Positions 35,492 through 47,526 of a stretch of DNA of 64,000 bases are shown here, one piece after another. Origin of the DNA: Glycine soja (taxonomy: Eukaryota; Streptophyta; Magnoliopsida; Fabales; Fabaceae). The stretch covers positions 44,013,534 through 44,077,533 of the forward strand of contig NC_041009.1 of the NCBI RefSeq assembly GCF_004193775.1, given 5' to 3'. The notes under the pieces were generated by a model. The model was not told the origin of the DNA. It was given only the letters and a program-made list of their open reading frames with translations, and searched no databases. How positions within the stretch are numbered: the stretch's first letter is position 1; every line of letters begins with the position of its first letter. Made by a program: the position numbers and the translations under genes.

Positions 35492-36925
35492 ATGTTGGCG
35501 GCGATTCGGAGAATGACCACAATGCCAGAAGAAACTGCGCGCCTAACCAGATTCTCTCTTCACGCCCCAAAATACGTTTGTTACTTACTTTTTTTTCTCT
35601 CTTTACTCCCCTTGACCTTTCTTTTTTCAATATTTGTTCTTAAATTTTATTCCTTTTTTTCTAAAATCTACACATGTTTAGGTTGCAATTGATAGGGTTA
35701 ATATCGTTTGAGCATGCCTTAAATTGATGGGGGGGGGGGGGGGGGATCAGGTTTATTGCAACTTAAATATTGGTTGATGGAACTGTGATTTCCTCGGTAC
35801 ATAATGGTTTCAAATTTGAATCTTTTTGTTGTTTCAGGTAGAGGTAGAATTTGGCAATGGTAGTGTGTTCAAGTTATCAGCTGAATTTCTCAGAATAAGT
35901 AGTCCTGCAGTTGATGGAAAGATTAGGTCAATTGGAGGTCAAAAGGTATTGTTACTTGCTGTAACATTTGGAATTGGAAATTTGGAATGTTTTTCAGCTT
36001 CACCATTAAAAAATTATTTGCTTTGATCAACCAGATACCAATTTATAGTTGAATTAGGATGGTTTTTTGTATAAGAACATGTAGAAGGGATTGAGACAGC
36101 TTGTAAAAATAGCTTTTGATGTGTCTCCTTGCTGTTTTCTTCAATAAGCTCTCTAGGACAACTTATAAAATAGTTTAATCCTATTTTCTCTTCGACTATA
36201 GAAACTTATACATAAGTGCTTTAATGATAGGCACTTAGGCTCTCTTTGGATAAACTTTCCCGTGAGTATTTATAGAAGAAGAAAAGTAATAAATAAGCAA
36301 AATAAATCAAACTCCTTTAATAAGTTAAAATCAACTTATGCATTTATGTATTTAGAAAAGTTTGACAAGAAAGTTTCTATAAAAGTTGAAGTGCATAATG
36401 TTGATTCTAACTTGTAGAAGTCTAACTCAATTTACCTACTTATTTTCTTTTCCTATGAGTGCTTATGGAGCTTCTTCAATAAGCACTTAAGTTATTTACC
36501 CAAATTAACCTAGTTCCAATGTCTTTTCTTCATTTTTGAGATTTTAAATTGAATTCTATTGATTCATTTCTAATGATACTTCTTTTAACAAATGACTTCC
36601 TTGAACCAGGTGATATCTGGGAGGCGCCATGTGGGAATCATGTCTGCAGAACCAGTAGGAAACTATGGGGTGAGGTATTACCACAAGCTTTGATATTACA
36701 TCTAAAATTCAGTGTCAATATTTAATTGCCCATCTGAACTAGAATGTGATCCGTGATTGTTGAATCGGATGGTCCAGGCTCAATTTTGATGACTTGCATA
36801 AGACTGGTATTTATTCTTGGGATTATTTCTATCATCTAGGAAGCAACAAGTTTACCCTTATGAGAAATTACATTAAAACTTTGAAGAAATATGGGCTTAG
36901 TCGGGATCCACGTGGAAGGAAATGA
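35492..36925 (+). CDS. DUF971 (GBBH-like N-terminal domain) small protein
   Basis: Four exons: 35492-35575, 35838-35945, 36610-36674 and 36778-36925. They join in frame to 134 residues. After a basic, Ser/Thr-containing leader of about 28 residues (possibly organellar), residues 29-115 form a DUF971 domain: VEVEFGNGSVFKLSAEFLR, then a GRRHVGI stretch, YGVRL-FDDLH-TGIYSWDY-YHLG, and a basic tail ending SRDPRGRK. The domain is found alone in many bacteria and plants, at the N-terminus of gamma-butyrobetaine hydroxylase, and at the C-terminus of the plastid Fe-S scaffold protein HCF101. The role of the stand-alone plant protein is not known to me. It looks intact; its 3' half was copied twice upstream (24.9 and 30.7 kb). 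Confidence 0.88.
35729..35745 (+). repeat. poly-G tract (17 G)
   Basis: Run of 17 G on the coding strand inside intron 1 of the DUF971 gene, so the RNA would carry the G-run. Very unusual in this AT-rich window. Confidence 0.9.
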
Positions 36926-38807
36926 TGCAGACTTAAGTTAATCACCCAAATGTAATTTGAGATTTGGTGGCAGTTGTCAATTATCAACATGACACTCTGA
37001 TAGCTTCATTTGTTGAAAGTGAAACCTGTAATGTTGAAGGTTTTGAATTAAATGACTGGTGAATTACGGGCACCAATACTATTTGAGAAGAGAGGGGGAA
37101 TAGAGTAATGTTTTGCATCCTTTCTTTTTTCCTTTTTTTATGAGGAAAGGATAATTTAATTATCTGCAAAGGCAGTTCTGTATTTTCTGTAGAGCTTTTG
37201 ACTCCATTTTGGATCATGTTGTATTTTAGTTATTATACATTTATACCGTGTCTTTCTTTTTCACAACTTTTCGTTAGCCAAATTCATGTACTATTAGAAT
37301 TTGTAATCTTTTAAGTCCTTTTTACTTAGCTGCAAAGTGCTCTGAAAATGATAGGGCAAAACCTTTATTTCTTGGCTTTTGGTCATTCTGCCAAAACCCG
37401 TATAGTGTTCATTTTCTTTCAGCTATTAAAACTTGGATAATACACTTTACAATGCCCAATGAACATGATTGAGAGGAGAAAGCATCAGTTTCTTTTTTTT
37501 AAAAAAAATAGTTCTGCAGAAATAGTTTTTTTTTTTTATCTTCTATCAAGAAGCTAACACAAAAAAGGCAAATATTTCTACAAAATAAGTCGATTCAATC
37601 ACACTAAACATAATTAGCTTTAAAGATACACGATTTGTTATACTGGTAGTATAAAGATTTTGAACATCAATTTAATCCCTTAATGTTTAAAATTAATATC
37701 AATTTAGTATTCTAATGTTTTGATCATTAAAAATAAAAATCTTCTAACCTATATTTGAATAATTTGATCCCTAAAAATGATGATTTAATTTACATTTATA
37801 AAAATTGAATTGGTGTAAATTTGTAAACAATCTTTGAGAATCTGGCAATGACACCCTGTATATCTTTCGACGACTAAATTGAAATTTGACTCGTAATGTT
37901 AATTTATTTTTATAAAAATATATATTATAATAATTTGATGTTTATTTATTTCTAAATATTCTTAAAGAGACTTATAGAAGATCAAAATTAAACTCAAGAT
38001 ACTTTATACTTTTGCTTTATTTCTCTTTTTTAAGTGTTTCATATATTTACGAGTTAGAAGAAATTAGAGGATGCTTATGGCCTTCTATCAAAAGGATTAG
38101 AAGAAATTATAGCTTCCCCATAAAAAGATAAGAAAGCATTAACGGAAAAAATAAACACGCATTAAAGAAATGACTCCCCATGTATTAATGTGGAATTTTC
38201 AAGTTCAATTCTTGGTGAAAAATTCTTTATCAAGTTTGACTTCTCTCTTGAACCAACTTTGAATTAGTCAGAATCTTTTTTAACTTATAAATCAAAAGGT
38301 TAAGACAAAAAAATATGAAATTAAGACACTAAGTATATATTTTTTACCCCTACAAATTTTACGACACCTGAATATAGCTTAATTTACACCTAAAACCATT
38401 CAGAAAGTGTTAGTAATATTACCCTTTTCGGTTGGAATAAGGAAGGGATTTGTCTTTGTCCCCTTCTTTCTTTTGTGGTCCAGACGGTTTCGCTTGCCAT
38501 TGCCTCAAAAAGACAACTAAATTAGTTGTAAGTTGCATAAGGACAAATAAATTGGATTTTGGAATATGTTTCCAAATCCCCATCCAAATATGGAAATAGG
38601 ATAGGCCACTAAAGAATTATATGGAAAACTCTAGATCTCACCAAGAACCCAAGTCACAATCATAAAAGATAAGATTTTTTTAATGCTTACCTGGGTCCAG
38701 AAATGTCCAATGCCTCCTATAAATTTTAATGCAAACATCAGCTTCTCAATGTCCTTTGCCTTATCATAGCATTGACATCTTTCCAACATCTTTGTCTAAC
38801 AAAAAAA

Positions 38808-39577
38808 ATGGCATCAGCTCTACCAAATGTAGGTTTCCATGCCCGCACTTCATCTAGTAGAATGAACAAATTTTCCAATGTCAAATTGCTACCATTGACA
38901 AGCAAAAGGAATAGAACTTTCTGCAGCAATGTAAAGGCTATGGCAGGAGGTGAAACGAGTTTGCAGAAGTCAAAGCAGCAAGTGCAACCAAAGATGAAGG
39001 TGCCACAAGCTTCACCTAAAGGTTATTGAAGATTAATGTTTCACAAATTCTTTTTATTCCTTCATCAGACATAATATAGTGACAATTGACAACTGACAAA
39101 TAATGACTCTTTATACAGTGCTGTTGAACCAGTTTCCAGTAGCAAGGACTGTGCAGCAAATGATGGACACAATGGAGAGGATGGTGGAGGATCCCTTGGT
39201 TTATGGTAGCACTTCACCTTTGATAGTTGTGGGAGACGATGAATACAGTAAGGGGAAGATTCCTTGGGCAATAAAGGAAGGCCAGAAAGATTACAAAATG
39301 AGATTCAACATGCCAGGAATGAACAAGAATGATGTCAAGGTATGGGTAGAACAGAACATGCTGGTGGTGAAGGCAGAGAAGGCACTCCAGGAGAACCATG
39401 AAGGTCAAGCAGACGGCAACGAAGACTGGCCTGCCAATAGCTATGGTAGACAGGATAGCCCTCCCAGAAAATATTGAGTTTGATAAAATTAAGGCACAGG
39501 TCAAAGATGGGATTCTTTATGTAACAATTCCCAAAGCCAGCACTTCTTCAAAAGTAATTGGCATAGATGTACAGTAA
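38808..39577 (+). pseudogene. chloroplast-type small heat shock protein (HSP20), frameshifted
   Basis: Exon 1 is 38808-39021 and exon 2 starts at 39119. Exon 1 encodes a Ser/Lys-rich transit-peptide-like leader with a likely VKAMA cleavage region. Exon 2 opens with the Met-rich amphipathic helix typical of plastid sHSPs (ARTVQQMMDTMERM) and continues into the alpha-crystallin domain (KMRFNMPGMNKNDVKVW...). Near 39450 the frame shifts: the annotated frame stops at 39477, while the remaining conserved part (ALPENIEFDKIKAQV...DGILYVTIPK...) continues in another frame to a stop at 39577. The normal protein would be a plastid chaperone. With the lesion only a protein of about 190 residues without the end of the domain is made. 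A sequencing error is the alternative. Confidence 0.8.
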
Positions 39578-40174
39578 CTCTAAGCTCATGATAAAGTTTG
39601 TTCACAGCTACATTTAAGATTTTGTTATCTAATTTTTTATATGAGGGATAAAATGAGACCTTATTCCCTCTACACAACCATGCTGACATAAAATTCAGAA
39701 GAAAATTCTCCAAAATTATTTAAAACAAATGACTTTAGATGATGTGAAAAGAAACATGATAAATTCTGATCAAGTCAGTAAAGAAATTGAGAGAATACAT
39801 TGCAAATGTTCATGTTATTTCTCTTGTTAGTGATGTCATGCACAATCAAATGCAAATAGCCAACTAAGGTGAATTCAGTCATGCAGCCCCCCCTTTTGTT
39901 TACAAAGATTACAAGAATTTAGTTTACAAACTAGCAGATCACATGGGAGTCATTTTTGAAGTTGACAATCTCTTTCTGCCTTCAAACGAACACTTGCAAA
40001 TAGCAGAATGCCGTAAACTGGATTCCAAGTGAAGTTCTGACTGTATCCATTAGTTACACATTTAATTTCTGAAAATGTAGGTTGATTTCACATGCAGTTC
40101 ACACTCTATCCATTAGAGACACCTTTACTTTCTGAAAATATAGGTTGAGATCTTTTTGTGGAAAGAACAACCAA

Positions 40175-43100
40175 TTAAGATGGCTTTTTCTTTCTGCTGG
40201 CTTGTGAGATGCGCTTCAGCACTTGAGTTTCTCTTTTCATTCCTCTGTAATACAAAAGACCAAACCTTATCGGAGCCATTATAAAGATTCCTAAAATAAG
40301 GTCGTGAGTCGTGACTGGGAAGTTTTGAAGTAAATACCTCTGATATAAGTAAATGTAGAGATAGTATAGTAGCAGCAGTATCACAAGCAAAATAGACACA
40401 AAGATGTAGAACACATTTGTCTTCTTCTGCACATATCAAGAAACCAGTTAACAAAAAATTCTCTTAATTTTGACCCTACATCTTGGCATCAAGGGAATTG
40501 CATCCTACAGATATATTTCCACCACTCCACCACAAAGTTGCAAATATCATGTTGACCTTTATTGCCTTATCTTCACTGAGAGATCTATTTCCTAAGTAAG
40601 ATCCCTTGTAACAAGTAAATGGGATTTTTTATAATTTTCTTTCCAGTTAGCCATACAAATTTTCAAATTACATTCTCCACAATTTCTGAATCCTTTACCA
40701 CAAATAAGGATTTCTGAAAATTGAACGTGGCTCATACAAGATAATGTATAGAGTTGGACAAATATCATAAGCACCCATAAAAGTAAATCCAAAGTTAAGT
40801 GATTTGAAAAAAGAAGAGTTCAATTAAAGATTTTAGAATTACCCTGTGCCCTCTGGAGAAAGGTTTCCTACTTCCAGTGCAGCTGTGTGCATCACAGAAT
40901 TGGTGCAAGAAGAATTCTGCCAATTGTTAACATAAGAAAGCAATTTCACAAACTACCATAAATACACAATACAAAGTATAAAATATTTTGCAACAATGAA
41001 GAAAATATTATAATACCATGAAGTTGGCTTGCTGCAGGGCCATCACTGACAGGAAAACAACTATCGGCTAAGCTCTATGAAAAACAGGTAAATTAGAAAC
41101 AAAAATAAATTTGGTTACATTATAGCAAATGAATAGACAGAACAAAGCATACCTCACATAGATGTTTATGTTTTGCAGCAGCAGCAGGATTGCACTTTGA
41201 TTTTTTAGATCCAGAATTCATTTCATGGTCACAGTGCAGAGCACCACAAACATCTGCTAAGCACTGGCTTTCACTCTGGATTGAACACAACTATCTCATT
41301 TCAGTAATTAATGCTACTGTATCGCAATTTGAGCAGAGAAAGCAACCAAAATTCTCATCTTTTGAGTTACTATTAGAATCACAGATCAATTAAGTGCTGT
41401 AAAATATTATTTACTTTTGGCAATGGAAGTTAAAGAATCAAATCAGCCACACAATACCAAGAACTGAAACTGCCAATGTGCGTACAGTACCAACTGCCAA
41501 GAACCGGAACTATACAAAGAATAGTGAATTCCCTGGATATTGGAGAGATCCAAGACTCTCCCTAGCCACAATACCAACCGATCAACCAACTAACTCCTCT
41601 TTTCAAGCCCTCTTCCTCGTTATAGGCAACATGCCTTATTTCTCTAATCTCTAATTATCCCAGCCCTAACTAACTCACTAATATAACTGACAAATGAATA
41701 ACTAATTTTTTGTGGTGCTTCTGAGTCAAGAGAGGATAACTCACAAAACAGAGAGAGATAGAGCTTAAAGAAACTCATCTCAAATTATGAGCTTTAAAAC
41801 TTGAAAAATAAAGCAAAGATCTGAAGGTGTTGTTATTTTTGGGAAAGTAAGGTCTCAAGGTTTGGTTGAACTATTTCAGTTTGTTTTACTACCAACCCAC
41901 AACCTTGTTTCAGTTTTTTTATTTTGTCCTGGACATGAATTAAATATGTTCTTAAATGTTAGGCATGGCCACAGCTAGAGCTCAGACAAGTCTGAAACAA
42001 CCATGTTGCACGGCTTGATCAGCAGTATCTTCTCAAGGCAATGGTAAGCAGTCACGGTTACGGAGCTTAAGTTTGGCACTATCACAATTCACAACTCCAC
42101 ATTCCACTAACTAGCCATTTTTCCACTGAAAAAAAATAAAAATTGTATTGAACAAGAAGCATCATACCAAATTAAGCAAATTGGAGTGTCTGTTGTCAAA
42201 ATGCTGATCAAGATGTTTCTCTTCATAGAAACTTTTCTTACAGTACCTACACTGCCATTCGTTTATATCTATATGAGACTTATGTTGCTCCTGATCTCTG
42301 TATATGTCATTGTCAGGGTGAAGCATACACCTTTTTGAGATGTGGTATTTTTCTTTCTCCACAAATGGCATCAAATACTGCAGCAAAAATTATATATCAA
42401 GAGAATGCACACTAATATCATTGAGAGAGTTATTTGCTTGGATATATTCTAATACCTCTTGAATGATCTTCCAAGCTGTTCTACTTCTTTCTCTAGAGCA
42501 ATGTATTTGATGATCACCACCCTCCTGATTCAAAGTTCTGAACATTGACATTATATATTAGCCACATCAATTCCTGGAACAAAGAGCACGAAAGGAAGAA
42601 AACATAGACTAAAAGAAAGTAAAAGAAGGAAACAAATAAACAAAGCATATCAATTGCTCACATGAAACAAATGATAGGAGTTTATCATGTACAAGTCACA
42701 GTGTCAAACACCATTTTAAGTTATTTATTTCCTCGCTCTTACTAACAATTGGATAACCAATAAGTGAAGCAATTAACTCTAAAATGCAAACTAAAAATGT
42801 TCTCCTAGTTCAAAATACCTCCAATCAAACTTTAAAACTCACTCACCTTCCAGCATTTGAACCTGCATGACCCTGTAACAAATAAACAACTGAAGGTTTA
42901 ATTTTATACTGTCATGAAAATTAGAAAAAAATAGGTGCAGAAGTTTCGAACCAAAAACAAACAAAGCAAGGACCTAACCTTGTAGCAGAAGATAATTCCA
43001 AAATAAATAAAAAAAGCACACAAAACTAATTTAAAGAGTTACTAGCTCTGTGGTTTTTCATTGAAAAATCATACAGATCAATATTAACATCGAAAAAGGA

Positions 43101-43690
43101 GGTAGCTAGATGATAAGAACTTCTCTTCTCATATTTCTAAAATAGAAAAATTCACAAATTAAGCTATTGATTGCTCCAGAAACTGAACCAAGTCCTTACA
43201 CATTCACAATTCCATTCTATGGCAATCCAAATTCAAGCAATCATAACAGCCCATGGCAACAAAATGAAACTTTCAGGGAAGAAAAAGGAGGTAACCACAT
43301 AATGAGAAAAAGAAATACAGCATGCAATATTCCTCAAGTAGAAAAATCACACAATAACCTACTGATTTGTGCAGACAATGAACCAAAAATCCTCAAATAC
43401 TTGGATTTCCACTCTATGCCAAAAATAATCAAAATCCAAATTCACACAATCCAAACAGCCCATGATTGAATTCAGCAAAATCCTCACTAGAAAAAAAAAG
43501 GGTATTTTCAATAATTTGAGAAAATTGAAAAAAACACATAAAAGAATGATTTTTTTTTTTTATGATGACATGGTCAGTGTGTGAAGCAGGTGAAATTGAA
43601 AGATACCGTTGTGAACTGCAGACAAAAACAGAGGCCACAAAGAATGCAGAGAAGAAACAACCTATGATCCGAAACCCACATCTTCTTCAT
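40175..43690 (-). CDS. type I membrane C2H2 zinc-finger protein with KKXX tail
   Basis: Nine exons on the minus strand: 43607-43690, 42847-42872, 42456-42537, 42168-42377, 41153-41275, 41017-41074, 40843-40916, 40338-40426 and 40175-40244. They join to 271 residues without interruption. Residues 1-28 form a signal-peptide-like hydrophobic start. One C2H2 finger (C107-x2-C110-x12-H123-x4-H128) follows, then Cys/His-rich segments (about 135-215). A transmembrane helix spans about 224-245 and a basic tail ends KKPS, matching a dilysine (KKXX) ER-retrieval signal. Topology would place the finger in the ER lumen, which argues against DNA binding. I do not recognise a named family. Its 5' part was copied twice into the snRNA region. 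Confidence 0.85.
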
Positions 43691-43861
43691 TTCTATTGGA
43701 TTCTTGTTCCGTTCAAAGCAAATTCCTAACCGAAAAAAATTGAAACTTGCACCGAAAATGTTCTTGTGCAGTCTCTGCTGGGTACCAGAAACCCCCTGTG
43801 CAGCCACGACGCTATAGCCAATCGGATTTTGCCACGTGGCAAACCACGGAATAATTGGCAA

Positions 43862-46800
43862 GCCCCTTTCTTTGATTTCTGGGGTCTAAGCTTCGATGAC
43901 TTTAATTTTCTTTTGCAGTGGTAACTTGTGAGGTGATTTTATTTATATTCAGAACATTTCAGTTTTTAAGTATTTAATAAAATATAATAAAGTAATTTAT
44001 ATACGGATGATAATGTAAAAAAATTATATATTATTCTCTCCGATCTCAATTATAAAAAAATTATATATATTTCACAAGTAATTAGTTTTCATATTTAAAA
44101 AATAATAATTAGTTATATTGATTAAAAGTGAGTCCCAATTAAAAATTGAACATTTTTTAAATCATTATTTATTGGAATTTAATATTAAGTATAAATTTTT
44201 TTATCTTATTAAATAAAAGACATTTGGAGATAGTTATTAAATAAAAATATTAATAATTAAGATTTTTTTATATTTGAAACTAAAACACAATAATTTTTTG
44301 TTGCTTATATTTGAGACTAGAGAATTATTATTTATCATTATAATAAATTTATTTGATCCCTAGAAGATTCAAATAATTCCATCTCCAATAGATTGAAACC
44401 ATCAATCTAATATCAAAATATACAAATGTTGCGATAATTCAATCATGTCGTTAATTTTTAGCCTTTGAGTTAACTTGAGTGCACATGGGGTATGTCGTTG
44501 TTGACACCTCTGGAAGGTGGATGAAACATGCTTGCCAAGTAAGAGGGATTAAGTTGGCACTAATATGCTTGCATATTTTGCGTTTTCGCATTCTCTTAGA
44601 CAAAAAATCAACAATGATAACTTCTATACAAACAATGACAATGCTTTTTTTTGTTGTTGTTTGAAAATGAAAAACAATCATTCTTGGTAAAAAAAACCTA
44701 TTTATTAGTGTTCGATGTATATTTTGTTTCATTTTAAATATATATTTATCTATAACTTTTTTTTTTATTTCTTTTCATTATAATGATCATTTTATCTCGT
44801 CAACGTCTGTCCCAATATAACTAAATGAGTTGCTAAAAAATATCTCAAAAATGTGAATTATTTGTTTAATATTCTACTCGATTATGTTGATCTTATTGTT
44901 AAAGAAGAGAATGTAGTAGTAGTAAATGTAATGATTGACTTCTTTGTTAAGGAGGATCATGATAGAGATAATGATGAATATGTTAAAGAAGAAGGTGATG
45001 TTTTATTTTTATAGATAATAATGAAAGTGATTTAAATTTTGTGATGAATCTTTTATTATTTATGTTATAGAGTATTTTGTTAATAAGTTATAATGTTTGA
45101 GGACCTTTTTAATATTAAGTGTAAAAAAATATGAATCATTTTGATAGTTAGTAAAAAATGTTTAGGATTGAATTGTGAATTGGTTTCATTCTACTAAATC
45201 TACTTGGTTCATATCAAGTTTTGCTTTATGAAAAAAACGATTACAACAATTTGATAAAATCATCTATATAATTTACCAACTAGTACAAAAACACAAAAAC
45301 AAGAGAAATAACGATACAAATTGAGGCAAACATTCTGCAACCTTTGGCAACGAGCATGTGTATAATAGATTCATTGGGTTCTTAGTTGCCTTTAAAGTTT
45401 GATTCACACCCTTCCTTTCACAATAACAATAAATAACACTACCACCATTGGATCCTATAGAGTCAACTTCAACCAATTTACTTCACATAGATGTGTGAAC
45501 TTGTTTAAACTTTTTGATTTACTTGAATGGTTGTATTTAAATTGACACAAGGTCAATCATGTGTTTTGCATTAGTTCCAACAAAATTTAATGGGTCACTT
45601 GAGTTTTTTCTTTTAGTTTTCATCATTGTGTCCACTATCAATGAGATTTTTAATTTCTATTATTTTTTATTTATAACACTTGAATTTAAAATTATTTAAA
45701 ATATTCAAATTTATTATCACTTAATCAATTTCATGGTTGATATATTTTATTAATTATCCGTCAATTTTTTTTAAATGTAAATTTACCGGCATACTCTATT
45801 CCTCTCTAATGATGCATTACTGTATAATAATATTTTTTATAATAATAATACACTAAAATTAAACTTGGTCAATTAAGTCATGGTAAACAAAACTTGTTCA
45901 ATTAAGACAAAGTCATTTGATTAATTCCATTGGTTGAAGGCTCTATACCCATAGGCTATACAATTTCTTCCCAACATATTGTAACTTATTTAAATTTAAA
46001 TGTCACTGACCACGATTTTGACAAGTTACACAAATTGTAAACATTTTATTAATCACGATTTTAATCAACATAATTTATAGCTAGCAAGTAACAAATGTGA
46101 AAGAAAAAAAGTATCTTTTGACAGAAACCGGACACACAATAAAAGCACGACTTATGGTTTTAGTTCATGATAAGCTTACTCAAAAATTAATTTAAAATTA
46201 TTACAAATATTGCAAAAAAATTATCTAAGAATCATGGACTGAAATCTTGTAAATTAATGAATCCAGTTCAACAAAATTTGTTGCTTCCTTTCTTACTCTA
46301 AATATTTACATAAAATTTTATAATATTTACATAGCCTTTAGGTAGGTGACATATTCAATTATTCATTAGAAATTTTTGCACCAATGGAAACATTATAAAA
46401 CCAATAGCAGTACAAATATATTATAACATTATCAACAACTAAGTAACAATTATAAACTGCTTTTGTTTCCCAAACTTTTATTTCTAAAAAAATCTTAAAA
46501 AAGCACAAATAGACCCGGCTATGTTACAAAAAAATAGAAGGTATGATATTTTGCTCGAACGTATATGTCATTTATTATATCCTACATTATTGATTTAATG
46601 TTTTGTTTCTCTATGGGCCCGGTACAAATGCTAGTTTATCCGTTTTTCACTTTATTATAATTATAATAAAATAATAATAGGCAAGTAAAAGTCAGAGACT
46701 TTTTGGTGTGCTGATCCGGAACTATACAGTAAACTATATTATACTAGTATTATTCATTATAAAAAAAAAGAAAACAGTAAAAAAAACCATAAGACTTTTT

Positions 46801-47526
46801 GAATTTATAATTTAATTTGACATCATTTTGTAAATATAATTACATGAAATCCTTAAAGATTATAAAATAATTATAACTCATTCAAAAGCAAAGAAGTTGT
46901 TTTAGAAGAAAAATAAATTCACGAGTTCAATTTAAATACATTAAAATTATACAGAATTTTTACATTTTTATTTAATTATAAATTACAGGTTGAATTTGTT
47001 GATTTTATAATAATAATTATCTAAAAAAATTTTATTTAGTATGATTTTTAATTATTTAATAATAGGTTTTCCATCATTTGCATTTTTTTTATAATTTTAA
47101 TTAATTAAATTTACTTAATAAATTTTATTAAAATAATTAAATTATAAAACTAATAAACTTAACTTATATGAGTAGTTATAATTCAATGATATATATAGAG
47201 AAAATAATATTATAAATTGATTGTAATTAAATTCATTGACCATTTTGATTTTATTTTCCACCATAAGAAAAGGTGAAGTTTTTGAAGCAGCATCAGCATC
47301 AGCATCTACCTGGTCATCACCATCACCCAACACTTTCTTCTTATTCTTGGACTTGTTCTGTTTCTTTCGCACTACAAATACTTACACACACATTCTCTCT
47401 ATATAATCTATCTATCTATGCACCTTCTTCTTCTTCTTCTTGTGTTAGCCGAGAAAAAGAAAAAGAGTGTTTTGTGTTGTGTTGTGTTGTTGTTGTACCT
47501 TAACGTGCGCACCCCCGGTGCAGGAA
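43862..47526. other. intergenic, AT-rich, with transposon traces
   Basis: This separates two divergently transcribed genes, the C2H2 gene and the Rab3GAP gene. No intact gene was seen. Towards the Rab3GAP gene there are CTT and TTG/TGT microsatellite-like runs (47425-47500), probably in its 5' leader, and a TATA-like CTATATAATC near 47400. Confidence 0.5.
45273..45476 (-). pseudogene. possible GRF-type zinc-finger relic
   Basis: A 67-codon frame on the minus strand reads CYCERKGVNQTLKATKNPMN, then LYTCSLPK. This has the spacing of the GRF zinc finger (CxC ... KNP ... YxCP) common in plant transposon-linked proteins, but the later Cys/Trp positions are poorly kept. Probably a decayed mobile-element exon; weak call. 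Confidence 0.35.

Noticed and set aside
35238..35643. Ile/Tyr-repeat open frames on both strands
   Set aside because: They are translations of the (TA)n microsatellite, one running on into exon 1 of the DUF971 gene in the wrong frame.
40125..40454. Alternative C-terminal frame of the C2H2 gene (Arg/Ser/His-rich end, stop near 40125)
   Set aside because: The splice 40338/40244 gives the RGMKRETQVLKRIS...KKKPS ending with good GT-AG sites, and the alternative requires a less fitting acceptor. It could still be a minor isoform.
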